Assembly: GCA_002496845.1 (NCBI GenBank)
Contig: DALQ01000089.1
Coordinates: forward strand, 1 to 22,969
Length of the DNA: 22,969 nt
Reading direction: 5' to 3'
DNA from: Euryarchaeota archaeon UBA495
Lineage (GTDB): Archaea > Thermoplasmatota > Poseidoniia > Poseidoniales > Poseidoniaceae
Shown here: one piece after another, positions 20,413-22,969 of the stretch
Layout: each line of letters begins with the position of its first letter
Position numbering within the stretch: the first letter of the stretch is position 1
The notes under the pieces: generated by a model
The model's input: only the letters and a program-made list of their open reading frames with translations
Database searches by the model: none
What the model was told of the DNA's origin: nothing
Made by a program: the position numbers and the translations under genes

Positions 20413-22969
20413 ATGAACACCTCCCGCGCGGGCCCTGCCCTCCTCCTGCTCGGCCTTTTCCTCTCTGCCTTGTTGGCTCCGATGGTCCAACCTCCGGTGG
20501 AAAACATGGCCCTTGCGGACCATCTCTCGCCTGCTTCTTCCTCTGGGAGCGTCTCGGTCGATGAAGTGCCAACATGGCGCATTGGCGACGAGTGGGTCTA
20601 CGACACTGGCTTCGACGTGGCCACCTTGATCGCCAACTCAGGCGTCTCTGCGAGCGTCAGCACGCTGTCTGGTGAAACCAAGATGGAAATCGAAAGCATC
20701 GGCCTTGAACCGATGAACGATGCGTCTGGAACCAACGTCGTGGCCTACACGATGACCACCGAGGGGGATTTCTCTTCGGGCAACTGGGGTGCGTCTTTCA
20801 ACGGCATTTCTGGACGCCTTGAGATTGAATACCGCGGTGTTGACGTGTTGCGCGCATCCGACATGGCCACCATCGATTCTTCCTTCGATCTGAAGGTGGA
20901 GTTCTACGGACTGAACTTCATCCGCGTCGGCGTGGCTGATTTGACCTTCGACACCGAGTACTCGCCTGCCATGGAGAGCCGCGACTACCCTGTTCGCTCA
21001 GGGGACAATTGGTCCCAGGCCTACACGGCCACCACCACCGTGAGCGGCTCTTCGGATTACTTCGACCCGAGCGAGTTTGACACCAGCACCCAGGAAAACA
21101 CCACCTGGGAGGTCACCGATTCAGGCGTCCCCACCGCGCAAGACGGCTACTCCGTGTCCTACACAGGGTGCGATGATTCGTACAAGATCAACCAATGGAA
21201 CACCACCGGTTCAGCCACCGGTTTCGAATGGTATTGTCCCGCAGTACGCGGCCCGTCATGGATCCGAATCCAGCAATCAGCGGGATTCCAAATCGACTGG
21301 ACGCTGAAGGAATACAATCCAGCCTATTCCTACGGTGTCGTGGACGATGCCGACCCAGGCGACCGCTGCACAACATTGCAAGTGACCTCGCAATACCCGG
21401 CGTACCTTCCGTCCAGCACCGTGAACGTTGACGTGGATTACGTCATCACTCCAGCCGCATATTCCGCCTGTTTCTCCGACGAGGTCAACAGGTACGATTC
21501 GGCCTACATGGAATACAGCATCGCCGGAACGACCGGTTCGGTGAATTTCGACACCACGTCGAGTCCTTCGACCACCCAAGAAAGCCGGTGGAGCGGCATC
21601 GCGTGTTGCACCTACACCGTCCCCACAATCACCGACGGCTCGCCGTCCAACGACGATCATTCGAGCGACGGCATCGTCGCATTTGACGCTCAAAATGGCG
21701 TGGTCGGCGTCTACACCGTCATCGTTGACCTGAGCATCGTTGGCGTGGACCTTTTGCCCTTGAGCGAGGGAATCGTCGTCGATCGAACGCGTGACGGCGT
21801 GACCACACGGCTTGCTCCGGGCGCACCCTTGGGCGGCGTAGCAGGTGACGTCGTGGACATGACCATCCTCATCGCCAACCGCGGAATTCTCGACGTGACG
21901 GGAAGCAACGCCATCGCCACCGCATGGTGGAACGGCAGTTCGGGGCTACCGTCCACTGCATCAACAACGCCCCCCGTCGGTGCCTACGGTCAAACGAGTC
22001 TGACCCTCAATTTCGAAGTCGCTGCCGGCGACGTCGGTTTGCCGAACGCCGTCGAGGTCAGGACCGACGCCCTTGCATCGGGCAACAACGACGGCAACAC
22101 GTCCAACGATTTCTTGTCCATTCCCTTCTATGCTGGCACCCTGCCGACCGCGGTCCTGAACTGGACCGAGGGCCGTTCGACGGGAGAGGAAGTCGTGCTG
22201 GATGCCACGGGAAGCTACGACGGAGACGGCGGTGGCGTCCGCTGCATGTTCACCGTGGTCTCCTCCACTGGAACAGATTCCAACCTGCAAGAGGACGATT
22301 GCATCCTCGAATGGACGTGGAACGACGGCGGAGCCTGGACCGTGAACGTGGACGTGATCGACGAAGAAGGTGATGTGACTGTTGGCACGGGCGAAGTGGT
22401 CGTGTTGAACCGTGCACCTGAGGTGCTCATCGAGGCACCCCTGCAGGTCGAAGCTCGCTCAAAGGCCACGGTTCGCGTGGTCGAGGCATACGACAACGAC
22501 ACCGTTTCACCGGCCGGTCAGGACGTGCTCTTCCAGTGGTCCGGAGTGGTCTGCGAAGAAGGCAGTGCGTCCGACCGATGCACCTTCTCACCTTCTGACG
22601 AGGGCCTGACGGTGGTGACCTTGACCGCCACGGACGACGACGGGGCCAGCACCGTGGTGAACGTCACCGTGGAAGCCACCAACATCGCGCCGAGCCTCGA
22701 CACGATTTCCCTCTTTAGGAACGGCACCGAGGTGCCGATTCTCGACGGATGGGTGGTTGACGAGGATGAACCGATTGGGCTGCTTGTCCAGGCCGACGAC
22801 ACCCCGAACGACCTGTCTTCTCTTGCCGTGCTTTGGGACCTGTCCGACCTCGTGGACGGGCTTGAGGAAGGGACCGTAGGGCCTGTCTCCTCGATTGAAA
22901 CCTCTTGGCCGGTCTCCGGGACCCACCGCGTGACGGTTCAGGCCATTGACGACGACGGCGTGGCCTCCA
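20413..22969 (+). CDS. Large secreted protein with PKD/Ig-like repeats (partial, C-terminus off the right edge)
   Basis: The frame is open from the ATG at 20413 to the window end, giving 852 residues and more beyond. Residues 1-27 are a signal peptide (ALLLLGLFLSALLAP). Residues about 45-470 form a unique beta-rich region with paired cysteines and many aromatic residues (WRIGDEWVYDTGF opens it). From about 470 a CARDB-like unit appears (DMTILIANRG, residues about 483-492). PKD-like units follow from about 575 (LDATGSYDGDGG; TLTATDDDGAS; TVQAIDDDGVAS at the edge), whose D-D-D-G pattern is typical of PKD and cadherin-like folds. It is probably exported to the cell surface. WRIGDEWVYDT resembles the start of other Poseidoniales secreted proteins I have seen described only as hypothetical. 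The function is unknown. Confidence 0.8.
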   Translation, partial: MNTSRAGPALLLLGLFLSALLAPMVQPPVENMALADHLSPASSSGSVSVDEVPTWRIGDEWVYDTGFDVATLIANSGVSASVSTLSGETKMEIESIGLEPMNDASGTNVVAYTMTTEGDFSSGNWGASFNGISGRLEIEYRGVDVLRASDMATIDSSFDLKVEFYGLNFIRVGVADLTFDTEYSPAMESRDYPVRSGDNWSQAYTATTTVSGSSDYFDPSEFDTSTQENTTWEVTDSGVPTAQDGYSVSYTGCDDSYKINQWNTTGSATGFEWYCPAVRGPSWIRIQQSAGFQIDWTLKEYNPAYSYGVVDDADPGDRCTTLQVTSQYPAYLPSSTVNVDVDYVITPAAYSACFSDEVNRYDSAYMEYSIAGTTGSVNFDTTSSPSTTQESRWSGIACCTYTVPTITDGSPSNDDHSSDGIVAFDAQNGVVGVYTVIVDLSIVGVDLLPLSEGIVVDRTRDGVTTRLAPGAPLGGVAGDVVDMTILIANRGILDVTGSNAIATAWWNGSSGLPSTASTTPPVGAYGQTSLTLNFEVAAGDVGLPNAVEVRTDALASGNNDGNTSNDFLSIPFYAGTLPTAVLNWTEGRSTGEEVVLDATGSYDGDGGGVRCMFTVVSSTGTDSNLQEDDCILEWTWNDGGAWTVNVDVIDEEGDVTVGTGEVVVLNRAPEVLIEAPLQVEARSKATVRVVEAYDNDTVSPAGQDVLFQWSGVVCEEGSASDRCTFSPSDEGLTVVTLTATDDDGASTVVNVTVEATNIAPSLDTISLFRNGTEVPILDGWVVDEDEPIGLLVQADDTPNDLSSLAVLWDLSDLVDGLEEGTVGPVSSIETSWPVSGTHRVTVQAIDDDGVAS

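Noticed and set aside
1..22969. tRNA or rRNA genes, CRISPR arrays, insertion sequences, integrase or attachment sites
   Set aside because: I saw no spaced short direct repeats, no transposase or integrase motifs, no terminal inverted repeats, and almost all bases are covered by ordinary genes.

Overview
The window looks like a chromosomal segment of a planktonic marine Group II euryarchaeon (Candidatus Poseidoniales). The reasons are a complete archaellum gene set in euryarchaeal order, an archaeal TATA-binding protein, an AcnX-type enzyme, a leaderless-type promoter, strong GAGGTGA ribosome-binding sites, moderately high GC, and large secreted proteins built from Ig-like or PKD-like repeats. 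The lineage is inferred from gene content. No rRNA, tRNA, CRISPR array, insertion sequence or phage gene was found.

Left flank (1-4521). A truncated single-pass membrane protein with a DUF7151-like motif reads leftward off the edge. Diverging from it is a two-gene unit: a fused AcnX protein (candidate phosphomevalonate dehydratase of the modified archaeal mevalonate pathway) and an extended-SDR sugar epimerase/dehydratase. Two genes on the minus strand run toward it: a PrxQ/Bcp-type peroxiredoxin and a flavin-reductase-like split-barrel protein, whose 3' end overlaps the epimerase by 16 bases.

Centre (4678-18649). Eleven plus-strand genes are packed as one apparent operon. The last eight are archaellum genes: two archaellins, a FlaD/E-like protein, FlaF, FlaG, FlaH, FlaI and FlaJ. 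The first three (142, 1644 and 372 residues) are not among the standard archaellum genes, yet they overlap each other and run straight into the archaellins. The 1644-residue protein has a signal peptide, about ten Ig-like repeats spaced about 115 residues apart, and a C-terminal multi-helix membrane domain. The 372-residue protein is predicted cytoplasmic, with an acidic tail, a helical region and two domains resembling those Ig-like repeats. I propose that these three genes form a lineage-specific envelope or scaffold module for the archaellum, possibly giving FlaF/FlaG something to grip. This is the best candidate for an undescribed system here.

Right flank (18650-22969). The minus-strand endonuclease III gene abuts flaJ stop-to-stop. 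Diverging from it is TBP, with a TATA box placed for a leaderless transcript and an unusual insertion in its second repeat. A small DUF2784-like membrane protein follows, then a large secreted protein with PKD-like repeats that runs off the right edge.

Within the operon, FlaI would power assembly and rotation with FlaH and FlaJ, FlaF/FlaG would be the periplasmic stator, FlaD/E the cytosolic adaptor, and the two archaellins the filament. The prepilin peptidase, any FlaC and all chemotaxis genes are absent from this window.
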